Origin: an uncultured Synergistales bacterium
Lineage (GTDB): Bacteria > Synergistota > Synergistia > Synergistales > Aminobacteriaceae
Direction of reading: 5' to 3'
NCBI GenBank assembly: GCA_905233645.1
Contig: CAJODZ010000002.1
Span: 68,366-104,432, forward strand
DNA: 36,067 bases
Shown: positions 15,465 through 24,137 of the stretch, one piece after another
How the letters are laid out: every line of letters starts with the position of its first letter
Position numbering within the stretch: position 1 is the stretch's first letter
Position numbers and translations under genes: made by a program
The notes under the pieces: generated by a model
What the model saw: the letters and a program-made list of their open reading frames with translations, nothing else
The model's database searches: none
Told to the model about the DNA's origin: nothing

Positions 15465-17234
15465 TTACACTACTAACCTCACAACACCTTTATAAACAAG
15501 TCCCCTAGTTCCGTCGATTGATACAGTGTCATCGTCCATTAACGTTGAAAAAGCGTCCGCAACTCCAACAATGCAAGGCAAGTTATAATCAATCGCAAGC
15601 GCGTTACCTTCAGAAAATAATAAACCGCTCTCAAATAATACTGCTCCGACTTTATCTAAAATCGGCCTATACTCTTCGCTTAATTGTCTGACGACCAGAA
15701 TACAGCCCGGCGTAACTTTTTCGATTGCCTCTTCAGGAGTACGGGCTATACAAACTTTACCGACTGCGTTTTTATGCGAAAGCGGTGTGCCTGATAATAA
15801 AATCGTTCCGGTCGTTAAAACTTCAACAACATTCGTCGAGCCTGGCCTGCCAACTGGAACACCTGCCGTTATTACAACTAATTCGCCCTCCGGCAATAAA
15901 CCTTTACTAACGCAAGTGTTAATCGCTTCTTTTGCCGCAACGTTAATATCTGACATTTCAGAAAGTCTAACAGGATGAACGCCCCACCATAAAGCTAACT
16001 CACGCCATGTCTGCTGTGACGGTGTTACACCTAAAATCGGACATTCCGGACGGTGTTTGCTAATCATTCGTGCTGTCAAACCGCTTCTCGTTAATGAGAT
16101 AATCGCCGGAGCTTTGACCTGTTGAGCAATTAAAACAGCAGCTCCGCTTACAGCATCAGGTACAGGAATAGAACTCAACGCGCCAATTCGATTTTTATCA
16201 TGTTTATGAATGCCCCACATTTCTAAATCGCGCTCGGCTCTGTCGACAATTTTTCTCATCGTAGCAACAGCTTCAACTGGATAATTTCCGGAGGCTGTCT
16301 CACCTGATAACATAACTGCGTCCGTTCCGTCTAAAACAGCGTTCGCAACGTCTGAGGCTTCGGCTCTTGTTGGTCTTGGATTTCTAATCATGCTGTCCAA
16401 CATTTGCGTAGCAACGATTACGACTTTGCCTTGAACGCGACACATGTCAATTATTTTTTTCTGAACTAACGGAACATCTTCTGTCGGCATCTCAACACCT
16501 AAATCTCCGCGCGCCACCATTACTCCGTCAACTACATCAACTATCTCAGCAATATTATCAACGGCTTGACGGGTTTCGATTTTGGCTAAAATTTTCATAT
16601 TGCCGCCGTAAGACTGAACAAGCCTGCGAACGTCGACAATATCTTTACGGGTTTTAACAAACGATACCGCTAAATATTCCATTCCGTGCTGAATGCCCCA
16701 TTCGATATCCTGTTTATCTTTTTCAGAAAGTGCGGGCATCGTTATATCAGCTCCAGGAATATTTATACCTTTAGTATCACGCAACGGGCCTCCAACAATT
16801 ATTTTGCAGGTAACATCATCGCCGTTGACTTCAACAACTTCAAGATTTAAAGCACCGTCATCGATAAAAATGCTTTGACCTGGTGTTACTTCGTGAGCGA
16901 GCAATTTATAATTCACAAATATTTTTTCAGGCGTTCCGATAAATGGTTCATCGACTGCTGACAAAATAATTTTGTTGCCTGAAACTAAATTTATTTCGCC
17001 GTCCTGCATGTGTCCGGTACGAATTTCAGGGCCTTTAGTATCAAGTAATGCGGCTATAGGTTTTTTAACAGCTCTTTCAACTCTGCGGATTAACTTTAAT
17101 TTTTTGCCGTGTCCTTCGTAATCGCCGTGTGAAAAATTTAAACGAGCTACATTCATTCCGGCTTCCGCCATAGCTTTTAAAGTGTCGTAATTATCACTGG
17201 CCGGCCCGATAGTGCAAACTATTTTTACGAACAT
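15465..17234 (-). CDS. pyk: Pyruvate kinase with C-terminal PEP-utiliser domain
   Basis: Pyruvate kinase makes ATP and pyruvate from phosphoenolpyruvate. The 589 residues exceed the roughly 470 of the E. coli enzyme because of an extra C-terminal mobile domain of the PEP-utilising family (about 480-589, GTTLLSGTPLSHKNAVGK to LVYKGVVRLVV), as in Bacillus. Hallmarks are KIVCTIGPAS at the start, MNVARLNFSHG, the metal/active-site region ILAKIETRQAVDN (catalytic Lys), VMVARGDLGVE and the TQMLDSM/RPTRAEASDVANAV block. Note that the extra domain lacks an obvious catalytic His. ATG 17234 follows GGAGG by 11 nt. It sits between dnaE (26 bp away) and cdaA, forming part of the long minus-strand operon. 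Confidence 0.96.
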   Translation of the reverse strand: MFVKIVCTIGPASDNYDTLKAMAEAGMNVARLNFSHGDYEGHGKKLKLIRRVERAVKKPIAALLDTKGPEIRTGHMQDGEINLVSGNKIILSAVDEPFIGTPEKIFVNYKLLAHEVTPGQSIFIDDGALNLEVVEVNGDDVTCKIIVGGPLRDTKGINIPGADITMPALSEKDKQDIEWGIQHGMEYLAVSFVKTRKDIVDVRRLVQSYGGNMKILAKIETRQAVDNIAEIVDVVDGVMVARGDLGVEMPTEDVPLVQKKIIDMCRVQGKVVIVATQMLDSMIRNPRPTRAEASDVANAVLDGTDAVMLSGETASGNYPVEAVATMRKIVDRAERDLEMWGIHKHDKNRIGALSSIPVPDAVSGAAVLIAQQVKAPAIISLTRSGLTARMISKHRPECPILGVTPSQQTWRELALWWGVHPVRLSEMSDINVAAKEAINTCVSKGLLPEGELVVITAGVPVGRPGSTNVVEVLTTGTILLSGTPLSHKNAVGKVCIARTPEEAIEKVTPGCILVVRQLSEEYRPILDKVGAVLFESGLLFSEGNALAIDYNLPCIVGVADAFSTLMDDDTVSIDGTRGLVYKGVVRLVV

Positions 17235-17260
17235 GTTTCAAAATGCCTCCCTCTCAAAAA

Positions 17261-20200
17261 TTAAAATACTTGCCAAAATATATCACTAAAATTTTTTTCA
17301 AGCTGAGTTTTTAATTTATCCGGTGCAACTGGCATATTGTCAACCGAATAAGAATATGTGCCTCTCGTGTCTTTAATCCGCATAATCAATTTGTGAGAGC
17401 CTTTGCAGTCATGTAAAACCCTCAAAAATTTTTTAACGTTTAATTTCCGCTGGCTGGTTAAATCGAATTTTAAATTTACAAATTTTTTAGCGCGCGCTTC
17501 AAGTTCGTCAAGTGTTAATAAACTTTCAAGCAAAAATTGTCCGCGATTATCTAATTTACCCTCGATTAAGCAAGCGTCGCCAGGTAAAATTTTGCCCTTT
17601 AGCTGCTCCCATAATTGAGGGAATGCAACACATATTATCAAGTTTTCAGCGTCCTCAACTCCGATTAGACACATTGCATCACCTTTTTTAGTCGTCTTCG
17701 TTTCGAGAGTGCTAATAATACCGCCGGCACAAGCCCTAACATTTTCGCTCTTCCATAGTTTTAAATCGCCAACCGCACAATTTACATACGGACTAAGTTT
17801 TTTAGCAACGCTGTCATACGGATGACCTGAAATATACAAACCCGTAACTTCTTTTTGATATCTTAAACGCTCTTGTTCTTCATAATCTGGAATATTTGAA
17901 AATTCCGGCTCAGTCTCTACTCCAACATCAACATTGCCGAATAAATCCATTTGAGCCGCCGCCGCACCTTTTTTATTAGCCTGAATGACATCGATAAAGC
18001 GCGGAATTATTTCAACCATTTGTGCGCGGTTATGTTCCTTTTCGACTTCATCAAAAGCACCGGCCTTAATTAAACTTTCGATTACTGCTTTGTTGACTTC
18101 CGATAAATCAACACGCTGCATAAAATCGTAGAGGCTTTTAAATTTTCCGTTCTCGTTGCGCTGTTTGAGAATAACTTTTAACGCAGCGTCTCCAACTCTG
18201 GCGATTGCACCAAGTCCAAAAATTATTTTGTCTCCGACGGGCGTAAAATTCCTGTTTGAAAAATTTATGTCGGGCTGTGAGACTTTAATTCCGCTCTGTC
18301 TAACCTCCTGAACGTAATGGCCGAGAACATCTTTTTTAGCCTTCATTTGACTTGATAAATACGCGGCCATGAACTCAACTTTGTAATTTGCTTTTAAATA
18401 GGCCGTATCATACGAGATTAAAGCGTATGCGGCACTGTGAGATTTATTAAAACCATAACCGGCAAATTTCTCAATGTTGTCAAAAATTTCGCCCGCAGTT
18501 TTTGCATCGATTTTATTTTTTTCAGCACCGGACAAAAATTTAGCGCGTTGCTCCTGCATTACTTCGACCTTCTTTTTACCCATTGCACGCCGTAAAATAT
18601 CAGCTTCACCCAACGTGTAACCGGCCAAGACTGACGCGCATTGCATTACTTGCTCCTGATACAAAATTACGCCGTAAGTCTCTTTCAAAACATTTTCTAA
18701 CAACGAATGCGGATAAACCGGTTTTGCTCTTCCGTGTTTGCAGTCTATATATTGGTCAACCATTCCGCTGTCAAGAGGCCCGGGACGGTACATTGCTAAA
18801 GCGGCGATTAAATCTTCAAAGCGGTCAATTTTTAATTTGCGCAACATTGACCGGATGCCGTCGCTTTCAAGCTGGAACACGCCCATCGTATCAGCTTCGC
18901 TTAAAATTTTAAAAGTCGGCGCGTCATTCATCTCATCGTTAATCTTTTTGAGGTCGGGAACTTGTTTATTATTATCTTTTATATTTTGCAAAGCCTCTTG
19001 TATTATTGACAAAGTGTTTAGACCTAAGAAGTCCATTTTTACAAGCCCTAATTTTTCGACTGCGTCCATTGTGAATTGCGTTACGGTCTGAGCAACGGAT
19101 TGGTCATCAGAATTTTTATTATCGCCGGACAATCTTTTAACAGGCACAACATCAGTAATCTTCATCGGCGTAATGACAACCCCTGCGGCGTGCTGTGAAG
19201 TATGACGAGCTAAACCCTCAATGTTGAGCGCGATATTTAAAACATTTTTCGAGCCTGGGTCGTGTTCGTATTTGTCTTTTAATTCGGCGGAATGTTCTAA
19301 TGCGTCGGCTAAATTTTTTGCGTCAATCGGAACTAATTTTGCAAGAGCGTCAGCGATATTATAATCAACATTCATTACGCGGCTGATATCTTTTACAGAT
19401 TGACGAGCCTTCATTCTTCCGAACGTGATAATTTGAGCAACGTTTTCATGGCCGTATTCTTCGGAAATCATTTTTAAAAGTTCTTCGCGCCCTTTATCTG
19501 ATACATCGGTATCGATATCAGGCATTGAAATTCTTTCAGGGTTTAAAAATCTTTCAAACAGCAAATTATATTTCAAAGGGTTTAATTCAGTTATTCCCAA
19601 GCTCCACGCAACGACTGAACCGGCAGCTGAACCACGTCCAGGCCCAATCGGAATATTTTGTGAACGAGCCATATTGATGATATTTGAGACAATTAAAAAA
19701 TACGCCGCAAATCCCATTTGATTTATAATACCCAACTCGTAATCAAAACGTTTTAAATAATCATCTGGAGGAGTTTGGCCGTCGAAACGCTTTATTAAAC
19801 CTTCACGGGCATTTTTAGCTAATTGTTCCTCCGGAGTTTGAGCGTCTGAAGATAATTTGATATCGGGCAAAATGTACTCTTTTTTCTTGGGGACGATTTC
19901 GATACCGGCGCAACGTTGAGCAATTTCGTAAGTATTATCTAATGCTTCAGGAATTTCGCTTTCAAATTCTTCGTTAAATTCTTCCGGTGTCTTTAAATAA
20001 AAATCGTTATTTTCAAAGCCAAAAGAATTGCTCTCGTTTTCAGCGTCGTTATTATCTTCGCCAGAAGATTTAACTTTCTTTTGTTTGTACGTGTTAATTT
20101 GAATTAGCTTTTTGTGCCATTCGTAATCCTCTTTATTCAAATAATGAGCGTCTCCGGTTGCAATAATCGGAATATTAGTTTTGCGGTGAATATCAATGAC

Positions 20201-20758
20201 GGCTTTATTAACAATTTTTTGCTCCGGTATTGAGTTCGGCATTATCTCTAAAAAATAATTATTCTCACCCATAACGTCGTTATACCATTTTGCGCACTCT
20301 TCGGCCTTGTCGATATGTCCCTCTAAAATCAGTTGAGCAACTTCTCCGCCTAAACATGCCGACGACGCGATTATCCCTTCGTGATATTGAGCTAATAAAT
20401 CATGGTCGATACGGGGCTTGTAATAAAAACCTTTAGTGTTTGCGATTGAAATCAGTTTAATTAAATTGTGCCAGCCCTTTTCGTTTTCAGCTAATAATAT
20501 CAAGTGATAACGTCCATTTTTAGAATTGCTGCTTATTCCGTTAGGGTCAACATAAGTTTCACAGCCTAAAATCGGTTCAACGCCCTGAGCTTTACAATTT
20601 TCATAAAACTCAATCGCACCGTATAAAACTCCATGGTCAGTAATAGCGACGTATTTTTGCTCCCAGTTAGAAACTTTTTCAGCGAGCTTCTTAGTTCTTA
20701 TTGCGCCGTCAAGTAAGCTAAATTCAGTGTGAACATGTAAATGAACAAATGGACGCAT
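17261..20758 (-). CDS. dnaE: DNA polymerase III alpha subunit
   Basis: DnaE is the replicative polymerase. The 1165 residues cover the usual order: N-terminal PHP domain with metal-ligand motifs HLHVHTEFS, ITDHG and GDAHYL; the palm with catalytic Asp pair in SMPDIDTD and third Asp in LVKMDFLGL; the tower/fingers with YRPGPLDSGM and YGVILYQEQVM; helix-hairpin-helix (YGFNKSHSAAYALISY); and an OB-fold near the C-terminus (ACAGGIISTLETK). An acidic insertion (SSGEDNNDAENES) sits in the PHP region. The well-conserved Phe after the second catalytic Asp is Val here, a mild oddity. ATG 20758 lies six bases after the dnaX frame, and its ribosome site GGAGGAGG is inside the dnaX end. Confidence 0.97.
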   Translation of the reverse strand: MRPFVHLHVHTEFSLLDGAIRTKKLAEKVSNWEQKYVAITDHGVLYGAIEFYENCKAQGVEPILGCETYVDPNGISSNSKNGRYHLILLAENEKGWHNLIKLISIANTKGFYYKPRIDHDLLAQYHEGIIASSACLGGEVAQLILEGHIDKAEECAKWYNDVMGENNYFLEIMPNSIPEQKIVNKAVIDIHRKTNIPIIATGDAHYLNKEDYEWHKKLIQINTYKQKKVKSSGEDNNDAENESNSFGFENNDFYLKTPEEFNEEFESEIPEALDNTYEIAQRCAGIEIVPKKKEYILPDIKLSSDAQTPEEQLAKNAREGLIKRFDGQTPPDDYLKRFDYELGIINQMGFAAYFLIVSNIINMARSQNIPIGPGRGSAAGSVVAWSLGITELNPLKYNLLFERFLNPERISMPDIDTDVSDKGREELLKMISEEYGHENVAQIITFGRMKARQSVKDISRVMNVDYNIADALAKLVPIDAKNLADALEHSAELKDKYEHDPGSKNVLNIALNIEGLARHTSQHAAGVVITPMKITDVVPVKRLSGDNKNSDDQSVAQTVTQFTMDAVEKLGLVKMDFLGLNTLSIIQEALQNIKDNNKQVPDLKKINDEMNDAPTFKILSEADTMGVFQLESDGIRSMLRKLKIDRFEDLIAALAMYRPGPLDSGMVDQYIDCKHGRAKPVYPHSLLENVLKETYGVILYQEQVMQCASVLAGYTLGEADILRRAMGKKKVEVMQEQRAKFLSGAEKNKIDAKTAGEIFDNIEKFAGYGFNKSHSAAYALISYDTAYLKANYKVEFMAAYLSSQMKAKKDVLGHYVQEVRQSGIKVSQPDINFSNRNFTPVGDKIIFGLGAIARVGDAALKVILKQRNENGKFKSLYDFMQRVDLSEVNKAVIESLIKAGAFDEVEKEHNRAQMVEIIPRFIDVIQANKKGAAAAQMDLFGNVDVGVETEPEFSNIPDYEEQERLRYQKEVTGLYISGHPYDSVAKKLSPYVNCAVGDLKLWKSENVRACAGGIISTLETKTTKKGDAMCLIGVEDAENLIICVAFPQLWEQLKGKILPGDACLIEGKLDNRGQFLLESLLTLDELEARAKKFVNLKFDLTSQRKLNVKKFLRVLHDCKGSHKLIMRIKDTRGTYSYSVDNMPVAPDKLKTQLEKNFSDIFWQVF

Positions 20759-20764
20759 AAATTT

Positions 20765-21472
20765 TTAGTCCTCCTCCTGTAAATCGTCATTGAAATCATT
20801 TCCGGCAAATTCATTATCGTAATCGTTGTCATCATCGCTGATTTTTAAATCATCTTGTTTGCTGACTAATAATTCAGTGCTTACACTAAATTTATTAAGA
20901 CCACTTATTAAATCGCGCGCGTCTTTTATAACACTTTCACCGTTTGAAATTGCTTCCGGCTGATTTTCAGAATTATGTTCCGTTAAATTTATAGCGCGAT
21001 TATTTTTGGGACTGTCAATTTCGGGGATAGCCTCAATTTCTAACTTGTTCTCGTCAAAATATAAGCAAATCTTTTTTCTGCCTCGTAACGTTGTTGCTAA
21101 ATCCATTCTGTTTCGGTTTATATTAAAAGCTTCAAACGTGTAAGCGTCTTCGAAAATGATATTTAAAACTTCATCGCGCTCAAACATGTGAGAGGTTAAT
21201 AGTCCGCAGAAAATCTTAAAATTATTTTCGTGAGCAAGTTCTAAAATTTCGGCCTTTAATTTTTCATCGTAATCACTTTCAGAAAATGACGGCTTGCGCT
21301 TATTAACGAACAAAGGTTTTAATTTTTCGCCAGGCTTAAATTCAACTGGTGTAACTTTAGGTTGAGCAGGCTCGTCAATTTGTAATTGTATTTGCTTATT
21401 CTCTTGAGGTTTTTTGCGTTCAGGAATTTTTACAGGCTCGTCGTTTTCTAAATCATCAAGCTCGTAACCCAG
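20765..21472 (-). CDS. dnaX: DnaX C-terminal (tau-like) part, in shifted frame
   Basis: This frame is open from just after a TAG at 21473-21475 to the stop at 20765, about 235 codons. It has no obvious start: the first ATG-like choice is internal (TTG at 21313), without a good ribosome site. The beginning (LGYELDDLENDEPVKIPERK) is the charged, Pro-rich linker expected after DnaX domain III. The middle (ILELAHENNFKIFCGLLTS to ATTLRGRKKICLYF) looks like a tau-type C-terminal domain that binds polymerase alpha. The tail is acidic. It overlaps the N-terminal dnaX frame by 17 bases and continues it in the +1 register. Whether tau is made by frameshifting, or the gene is broken, cannot be decided from sequence alone. 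Confidence 0.65.
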   Translation of the reverse strand: MGYELDDLENDEPVKIPERKKPQENKQIQLQIDEPAQPKVTPVEFKPGEKLKPLFVNKRKPSFSESDYDEKLKAEILELAHENNFKIFCGLLTSHMFERDEVLNIIFEDAYTFEAFNINRNRMDLATTLRGRKKICLYFDENKLEIEAIPEIDSPKNNRAINLTEHNSENQPEAISNGESVIKDARDLISGLNKFSVSTELLVSKQDDLKISDDDNDYDNEFAGNDFNDDLQEED

Positions 21473-22514
21473 CTAAAATATCCTGCCTCATTCCTGATTT
21501 AGCAAGCGATAAACTTTTTATGATTGATTTTAACAATTTGCGTATTTTAGGAATTGGCCAAGCTTTAATCTCTTCACGTAAAAAATCGCATTCCTGTTCA
21601 GTCATTCCAAGCGCGTTAATCATATCCGGAAATCTCGCGCTTAACCATAAATCACGCGATACCGCAAATAATTCCTCAAAAATTCTTGACGGTGTCGCGC
21701 CAGCATCTAACATTTTTTTAATTCCGGTATAAGCATTTGAAATATCTGTTGACCGAAGTTGCGTGATATATCTTTCAAATTCAGGACGACTGCCAGCTCC
21801 TAACATGTCTTCAACATTTTTTAAATTAACATCTCCGGCGGCTATAACTTGCTCAAGTAATGAAAGCGCGTCTCTTAATGCTCCGTCGGCCTGTCTTGCA
21901 ATTTCCCATAAAGCGTCATTATCAGCGTTTACGTTTTCTAAATTACAGACTTCCTTTAAACGTTTAAAAATATCTTCAGGGCTTATTGAGTGAAAAGGAA
22001 TATGCTGGCATCTCGAACGTATAGTAACTGGAACTTTATGCGGTTCAGTCGTAGCTAATATGAAAATAACATACTCCGGCGGCTCTTCAAGAGTTTTTAA
22101 TAAAGCATTAAACGCTGCTGTTGATAACATATGAACTTCGTCAATTATATAAACTTTATAGCGCGAAGAGAACGGAGCTAATGCAACACGGGTTTTTAAT
22201 TCGCGAATTTCGTCAACACCGTTATTAGACGCACCGTCGATTTCTACAACGTCTAATGATTTTGCGGCTGTGATTTCAAGACAATTTTTACATTTACCGC
22301 ATGGCTCAAAATTTTGCGGGTCAAGACAATTCAGAGCCTTAGCAAAAATTCTAGCAACCGATGTTTTTCCGCAGCCTCTTGAACCAGAAAATAAATATGC
22401 GTGTCCGACTTTAGATTTTGAAATGGAATTAAGAATAATTTTTACAGCCGCTTTTTGTCCGCAAACACTTTGAAAATCTTGCGGCCTGTATTTGCGATAT
22501 AACGATACACTCAA
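21456..22514 (-). CDS. dnaX: DNA polymerase III gamma/tau subunit, N-terminal (gamma-like) part
   Basis: DnaX is the ATPase of the clamp loader. The 352 residues cover domains I-III: YRKYRPQDF opening, Walker A GSRGCGKTS (Lys50), a zinc module with Cys at 63, 72, 75 and 78, Walker B IIDEVHML, the SRCQ arginine-finger motif, and the helical oligomerisation domain ending SGMRQDILAGL. The start is TTG at 22514 with GGAG 9 nt upstream. The frame ends at GCT-TGA-TGA (21456-21458), right where domain III gives way to the linker, so it would yield a gamma-like protein. The rest lies in the +1 frame (20765-21472). A GGG near the stop and the double TGA recall +1 recoding sites such as prfB, but the match is weak. 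Confidence 0.93.
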   Translation of the reverse strand: MSVSLYRKYRPQDFQSVCGQKAAVKIILNSISKSKVGHAYLFSGSRGCGKTSVARIFAKALNCLDPQNFEPCGKCKNCLEITAAKSLDVVEIDGASNNGVDEIRELKTRVALAPFSSRYKVYIIDEVHMLSTAAFNALLKTLEEPPEYVIFILATTEPHKVPVTIRSRCQHIPFHSISPEDIFKRLKEVCNLENVNADNDALWEIARQADGALRDALSLLEQVIAAGDVNLKNVEDMLGAGSRPEFERYITQLRSTDISNAYTGIKKMLDAGATPSRIFEELFAVSRDLWLSARFPDMINALGMTEQECDFLREEIKAWPIPKIRKLLKSIIKSLSLAKSGMRQDILAGLRA

Positions 22515-22643
22515 AATTTCTGCTCCTGTTTTAAATTTAAAAACTTTTCAGCCAGATTTTAACACCCTGATAAATTATTACCCTGTAAAATTATTTAAGA
22601 GCAAATTTTTCAAAATTTTTCAACGGAGGTAATTTTAAAAATT

Positions 22644-23690
22644 ATGAGCGAGTATTCGATTTCAAAAGTCTACGAGACTGACAAACGCGCTAATAAACAA
22701 GTTGAGGCATTATTATTACGTGAAGGCATTCGGCGTGATAAAAATTTAGATTACACTTGTGCAATGTTTGACGATGATTATAACGTTGTTGCGACCGGAA
22801 GCTGTTTCGGAAATACGTTAAGATGTTTAGCCGTAAGCTCTAATCATCAAGGTGAAGGGCTTATGAACGAAGTTATTACGCATTTAGTAAATTATCAATT
22901 CGCGCGCGGAAATTATCATTTGTTTTTATACACTAAGACGAACTCAGCAAAATTTTTCGGGGACTTAGGCTTTTATGAAATCGTAAACATCGCTAATCAA
23001 ATCGTCTTCATGGAAAATAAGCGCACGGGCTTTCAGGATTATTTAAACGAACTCGCTAAAACTAAACAGGACGGCGCAAAAATCGGGGCTTTAGTTTTAA
23101 ACGCGAACCCTTTTACGTTAGGGCATTTATATTTAGTTGAGACGGCTGCCGCTGAAAATGATTGGCTGCATGTTTTTATAGTGAGTGAGGACGCTTCGCT
23201 TGTACCGTTTGAAATCCGTAAAAAATTAGTCATTGAAGGAACGTCGCATTTAAAAAATTTAATTTATCATGACAGCGGAGCATATATAATCAGCAGTTCA
23301 ACATTTCCGAGCTATTTTCAAAAAGACGAGACCGCTGTTATCGAAAGTCATGCGAATTTAGATTTGGAGGTATTTATAAAAATTGCACATTCTTTAGGGA
23401 TTAACGCGCGCTACGTTGGAGAAGAGCCAAAAAGTTTAGTAACAGGGATTTATAATAAAATCATGGCGCAAAAATTACCCGAACATGAAATTAAGTGCGT
23501 GATTATTCCTCGAAAAGCTTTAAATGGCGAAATTATCAGCGCGTCAAACGTCCGGCAGGCAATTAAAAATAATACTCTCGACCAAATTAAAGACCTTGTG
23601 CCTGCGTCGACGTATAATTATTTTACGAGCGATGAAGCTAAAAACGTTATTGCTAAAATTCAAGCCCAATCTAACGTAATTCACTATTAA
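22644..23690 (+). CDS. citC: [Citrate (pro-3S)-lyase] ligase-like protein
   Basis: CitC acetylates the prosthetic group of citrate lyase, activating it. The 348-residue protein has the two expected parts: an N-terminal GNAT acetyltransferase-like domain (about 1-125, with VSSNHQGEGLMNEVI) and a C-terminal nucleotidyltransferase domain (about 145-335) with NPFTLGHLYLVE and ISSSTFPSYF. The RRDKNLDYTCAMFD segment near residue 30 is typical of the family. No citrate lyase genes (citD, citE, citF) or citX/citG are in the window, so the partner lies elsewhere or the protein has a related role. ATG 22644 follows GGAGGT by 13 nt. It is divergent from dnaX across a 129-bp gap. A terminator at 23726 ends it. 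Confidence 0.88.
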   Translation: MSEYSISKVYETDKRANKQVEALLLREGIRRDKNLDYTCAMFDDDYNVVATGSCFGNTLRCLAVSSNHQGEGLMNEVITHLVNYQFARGNYHLFLYTKTNSAKFFGDLGFYEIVNIANQIVFMENKRTGFQDYLNELAKTKQDGAKIGALVLNANPFTLGHLYLVETAAAENDWLHVFIVSEDASLVPFEIRKKLVIEGTSHLKNLIYHDSGAYIISSSTFPSYFQKDETAVIESHANLDLEVFIKIAHSLGINARYVGEEPKSLVTGIYNKIMAQKLPEHEIKCVIIPRKALNGEIISASNVRQAIKNNTLDQIKDLVPASTYNYFTSDEAKNVIAKIQAQSNVIHY

Positions 23691-23725
23691 AAAATTTTAA
23701 AGTTCATGTGATAAAATCTTGTATG

Positions 23726-23771
23726 ACAGTTCCTAAAAGATTTTAAAAAATTTTGGGAGCTGTTATTTTTT
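23726..23771 (+). terminator. Terminator of citC, leading edge of repeat copy C
   Basis: ACAGTTCC (23726-23733) pairs with GGAGCTGT (23756-23763), one wobble included, and is followed by TATTTTTT. The loop is A/T only. Confidence 0.75.
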
Positions 23772-23863
23772 GCAACTACGTTTACCACTACAAAAAAGCA
23801 TTTATAAATTTAACCGCCGCATAATTTTTAAGCACATCAATTTTGAAACAAAGTGTTAAATTT
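23726..23863 (+). repeat. Dispersed intergenic repeat, copy C, led by a terminator
   Basis: After the citC terminator the core GCAACTACGTTTACCACTAC (23772-23791, one change from copies A and B) is followed by a middle with AACCGCCGCATAA and the end AAACAAAGTGTTAAATTT (to about 23863). Core length is about 92 bp. Ten bases later the IS605-type element begins at 23874, so the flank seen in copies A and B is replaced by the insertion. Confidence 0.75.
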
Positions 23864-23873
23864 CTTACGGCCA

Positions 23874-24076
23874 GTGAACTACCGCCACTTATAGAAGATG
23901 GCAGCTTCCTTTAATCCTCCTAACCTGAATACTTCTTAGCCTTCAGGATTTCGTTTTACAGGAATCAGTTTGGTACTGTTACCTTACGGGCAACATTTGA
24001 AAACCTGCGCGGCATTGTACCATACGGGCAATTCATCTCCCACTTGAAGAAGTGGGAGTCTTCTTGCCAGTTAATG
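23874..24076 (-). mobile_element. Miniature IS200/IS605-type element with omega/HEARO-like RNA, no transposase
   Basis: This 203-bp stretch is unlike the surrounding AT-rich gaps. Its left end (minus strand) has a perfect 9-bp hairpin, CTCCCACTT with AAGTGGGAG (24037-24058). Its right end has an imperfect hairpin of the GCCATCTT/AAGTGGC kind, followed by GGTAGTTCAC, a common right-end sequence in IS605/IS1341 elements. Inside are further stems (CCTGAA/TTCAGG; GGTA/TACC) and two copies of ACC(T/A)TACGGGCAA. There is no tnpA, tnpB or iscB frame. A TTTAT (24081-24077, minus strand) adjoins the left end as a candidate target site; read on plus, GTGA (23874-23877) fits the HEARO insertion rule. 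Ends are my estimate. The structured part is probably, or derives from, a TnpB- or IscB-guide RNA scaffold. Confidence 0.7.
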
Positions 24077-24115
24077 ATAAAAAAACACCCCCGTTTAAAA
24101 TTTTTGGAGGTGTTT
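24077..24115 (-). terminator. Terminator of the ankyrin gene
   Basis: On the minus strand AAACACCTCC (24115-24106) pairs with GGGGGTGTTT (24092-24083), one U-G pair included, followed by a T run to 24079. The IS605-type element begins exactly at the end of this T run. Confidence 0.8.
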
Positions 24116-24137
24116 AAAATTTTTTGAGCGTTGTTTT

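Noticed and set aside
24077-24115. Terminator as part of the mobile element
   Set aside because: It is better explained as the ankyrin gene terminator; the element ends at its T run.
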